Positions 62,563 to 64,000 of a stretch of DNA of 64,000 nt are shown piece after piece. The stretch is from assembly GCF_022637415.1 (NCBI RefSeq), contig NZ_CP093340.1:3305501-3369500 (forward strand), in the 5' to 3' direction. Numbering within the stretch: the first letter of the stretch is position 1; each line of letters starts with the position of its first letter. Origin of the DNA: Luteimonas sp. S4-F44. Its GTDB lineage: Bacteria > Pseudomonadota > Gammaproteobacteria > Xanthomonadales > Xanthomonadaceae. The position numbers and the translations under genes are program-made. The notes beneath the pieces are model-generated. The model did not search any database. It was not told where the DNA came from and saw nothing but the letters and a program-made list of their open reading frames with translations.

Positions 62563-63138
62563 TCAGCCCTCGGCATCCGCCGGCAACGCCAGGCGTCGCA
62601 GCCTGGGCGAACGGCTGAGTGGCGTGGGCAGTAGATAGTCGCCCTGCATCAGCGGCAGGGCGAGCCGGGTGAAGCGTACCTGCAGATCGACGCCGGCACG
62701 GCGCCAGGCCTCCCAGACCAGCCGCGTGCAGTAAGTGCCGGCCGGATCGGCGATCCGGAAGCGGGCGCCGCGCTGGCCCAGCGCCTCGCCGACCGCGGCG
62801 GCGCGCAGGGCATCGGGGGCATCGACTCGATAGACCGCATAGCCGCGGCTGCGCACGGGATCGAGGAAGAAGCTGAGGGTGTCGACAACCACGCCGTCGG
62901 CGCGGCCGGGCACTTCAGCGGGCGTTGCATGCACGACCTGCCAGGCGCCGGGACGCCCGACCAGCATGCCGACGTGGCTGAACTGCCCGCCGTCGATCGC
63001 CAGCACCATCGCGCTGACCGACTCGGTCCCGCGCCGGAACACCAGGTCGCCGGGCTGCGCATCGATCGGCAGCGCAGGGCCGGCCAGGCAGGCGCTGGCC
63101 GCGCACAACGCCAGCAGCGCACTCACCCAGCGTCGCAT
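62563..63138 (-). CDS. YiiX/YebB-like NlpC/P60 cysteine hydrolase
   Basis: The 191-residue exported protein has the signal MRRWVSALLALCAASACLAG. Circularly permuted NlpC/P60 motifs follow: GDLVFRRGTESVSAMVLAIDGGQFSHVGMLV (His) and AGTYCTRLVWEAWRRAGV (Cys). These enzymes are thought to cut amide or lipid bonds in the envelope. It lies just upstream of the DUF6289-like gene and downstream of a lipoprotein, all on the minus strand. Confidence 0.9.
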   Translation of the reverse strand: MRRWVSALLALCAASACLAGPALPIDAQPGDLVFRRGTESVSAMVLAIDGGQFSHVGMLVGRPGAWQVVHATPAEVPGRADGVVVDTLSFFLDPVRSRGYAVYRVDAPDALRAAAVGEALGQRGARFRIADPAGTYCTRLVWEAWRRAGVDLQVRFTRLALPLMQGDYLLPTPLSRSPRLRRLALPADAEG

Positions 63139-63148
63139 CGCCTCGTCC

Positions 63149-63550
63149 TCAGCGCAGACGGATCTTCCACTTGCCGTCGTCGCGGACCATACGGTGCGTC
63201 TCGGTCAGGTCCTTGCCGTTGTCGAAGACCACCCGGACCTGCACGCGCGCAGTTTCGCCGTCGTCGTCGATGCTCGACTCGATCACCTCGACCTTGTCGA
63301 GACCGTCGTTGGCATCGATCCGCGCCTGCATCTCGCCGACGATCATCTGCACCTTGCCCTTGGCCTGCACCATTCCGTTGGCGGGCACGTCGGCGAACGA
63401 CACCTGCGCGGTGGCCTTCTCGACATCGCCCTTGGCCGCCGCCTCATAGAACGCCTCGACCGCCGCTTCGGGCTTGGCGGACGAACACGCCGCCAGGGCC
63501 AGCGTGGCGAGCACCAGGAAACAGACAGTCGACAGACGGAATCGGGACAT
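63149..63550 (-). CDS. DUF4878-type lipoprotein
   Basis: The 133-residue protein has a lipoprotein signal with lipobox LAAC (MSRFRLSTVCFLVLATLALAAC) and an NTF2-like fold: AAVEAFYEAAAKGDVEKATAQVSF, then VEVIESSIDDDGETARVQVRVVFDNGKDL and RMVRDDGKWKIRL. This matches DUF4878, small envelope lipoproteins of unknown role. Ten bases separate it from the YiiX-like gene downstream. Confidence 0.87.
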   Translation of the reverse strand: MSRFRLSTVCFLVLATLALAACSSAKPEAAVEAFYEAAAKGDVEKATAQVSFADVPANGMVQAKGKVQMIVGEMQARIDANDGLDKVEVIESSIDDDGETARVQVRVVFDNGKDLTETHRMVRDDGKWKIRLR

Positions 63551-63726
63551 GACGCGCTCCTCGCGCTCAGGGAACCGGAAGTTTACCGCCCGTGCCATGC
63601 CGCGGTTCGTGGGCATGCCGTGCAGGAACGTCACGGCACCCGGGCGCGGCCTTAGCAACGGACCGACGTCCGCGCGGTCAAAGTCGCCGACTACTCAGCT
63701 GTCCCCACGGCTCGGAGGAGCTTGCC

Positions 63727-64000
63727 GTGCTGCAAACACTGCTCGACTACGCCCCATTGATCGCCGCGGGCATGAGCGGGCTGACCGCGCTGATCTGGAT
63801 CGTCTATCTCAATGTGTTCCTGTCGAGCTACCGGCGGCAGCACCGTCCGTCGATCCTGATCACCTCGGGCGCCGGGCGCGGCATGCACGCGCATTGCGTC
63901 GTGACCAACCTGGGCCTGGAGCCGGTCTATCTGCAGGAGCATGCCGACCAGCAGGCCGGCCCAGGTGAACGCTTCGATCGAGGCGACCGCCGCGAAGACG
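63727..64000 (+). CDS. Membrane protein, 3' partial
   Basis: The GTG start at 63727 is preceded by GGAGGAG. The frame is open to the window end (91 codons): (M)LQTLLDYAPLIAAGMSGLTA, a membrane helix at about 8-35, then SSYRRQHRPSILITSGAGRG and a beta-like region with CVVTNLGLEPVYLQEHA. The pattern resembles membrane proteins with a short cytosolic or periplasmic sandwich of unknown function. The C-terminus is outside the window. Confidence 0.65.
   Translation, partial: MLQTLLDYAPLIAAGMSGLTALIWIVYLNVFLSSYRRQHRPSILITSGAGRGMHAHCVVTNLGLEPVYLQEHADQQAGPGERFDRGDRRED

Overview
The window is high-G+C DNA with proteobacterial content: UbiA, a TonB-dependent receptor, a Gram-negative porin, periplasmic OpgD, and capsule genes of the Wza/Wzb/Wzc type. 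Protein style and gene company suggest a Lysobacteraceae (Xanthomonadaceae) gammaproteobacterium such as Lysobacter or Luteimonas. That placement is inference; no rRNA gene is present. Coding is dense, and most long open frames on the opposite strand are shadows created by high GC3.

Layout. 1-5 kb: the 3' part of a large SSF-type transporter/histidine-kinase/receiver hybrid, a small unknown gene, and ubiA. 5-28 kb: a capsule/exopolysaccharide locus. It begins with a group-4-capsule (gfc) export set split into two divergent arms: wzb-wzc on the minus strand and gfcA-like, wza, gfcB, gfcC, gfcD on the plus strand. After a regulatory gap come the priming glucose-phosphate transferase, ugd, a UDP-glucuronate 4-epimerase, and a tightly overlapping run: flippase, serine-acetyltransferase-like enzyme, a second MurA, a second MurB, a GT2, an Alg14/Alg13-type pair (PssD/PssE-like), polymerase, a GT2, an acyltransferase-3 and a PL5-type polysaccharide lyase. 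G+C falls clearly from about 16.5 kb to 28 kb. The set predicts a Wzx/Wzy-dependent uronic-acid polymer that is O-acetylated and may carry a lactyl-ether (muramic-acid-like) sugar.

28-30 kb: a PAP2 phosphatase, tRNA-Arg(CCG), and a 47-codon Lys/Ser/Ala-rich gene. 30-40.5 kb: a catabolic operon read on the minus strand (DUF1185, alpha/beta hydrolase, flavin reductase, LLM monooxygenase, aldehyde dehydrogenase, NCS1 permease, succinate-semialdehyde dehydrogenase, carboxymuconolactone-decarboxylase-like protein, porin), with a divergent GntR/FadR regulator plus a DUF1330 gene. The enzyme set matches the trigonelline (N-methylnicotinate) ring-cleavage logic TgnA-E. Two GGTATACC palindromes in the divergent promoter region look like the regulator's operators.

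40.5-64 kb: ordinary accessory and housekeeping genes: CtpA-type protease, DUF411 protein, CsbD, SDR, TonB receptor, YcaQ glycosylase, transglutaminase, trehalase, catalase-like protein, alpha/beta hydrolase, XRE regulator with a 17-bp palindrome, beta-barrel protein, methyltransferase, MBL hydrolase with a divergent TetR regulator and operator, zinc metallopeptidase, a transglutaminase pseudogene, opgD, a YiiX-like hydrolase and lipoproteins. The window ends inside a membrane-protein gene. No insertion sequence, CRISPR array or prophage was seen.
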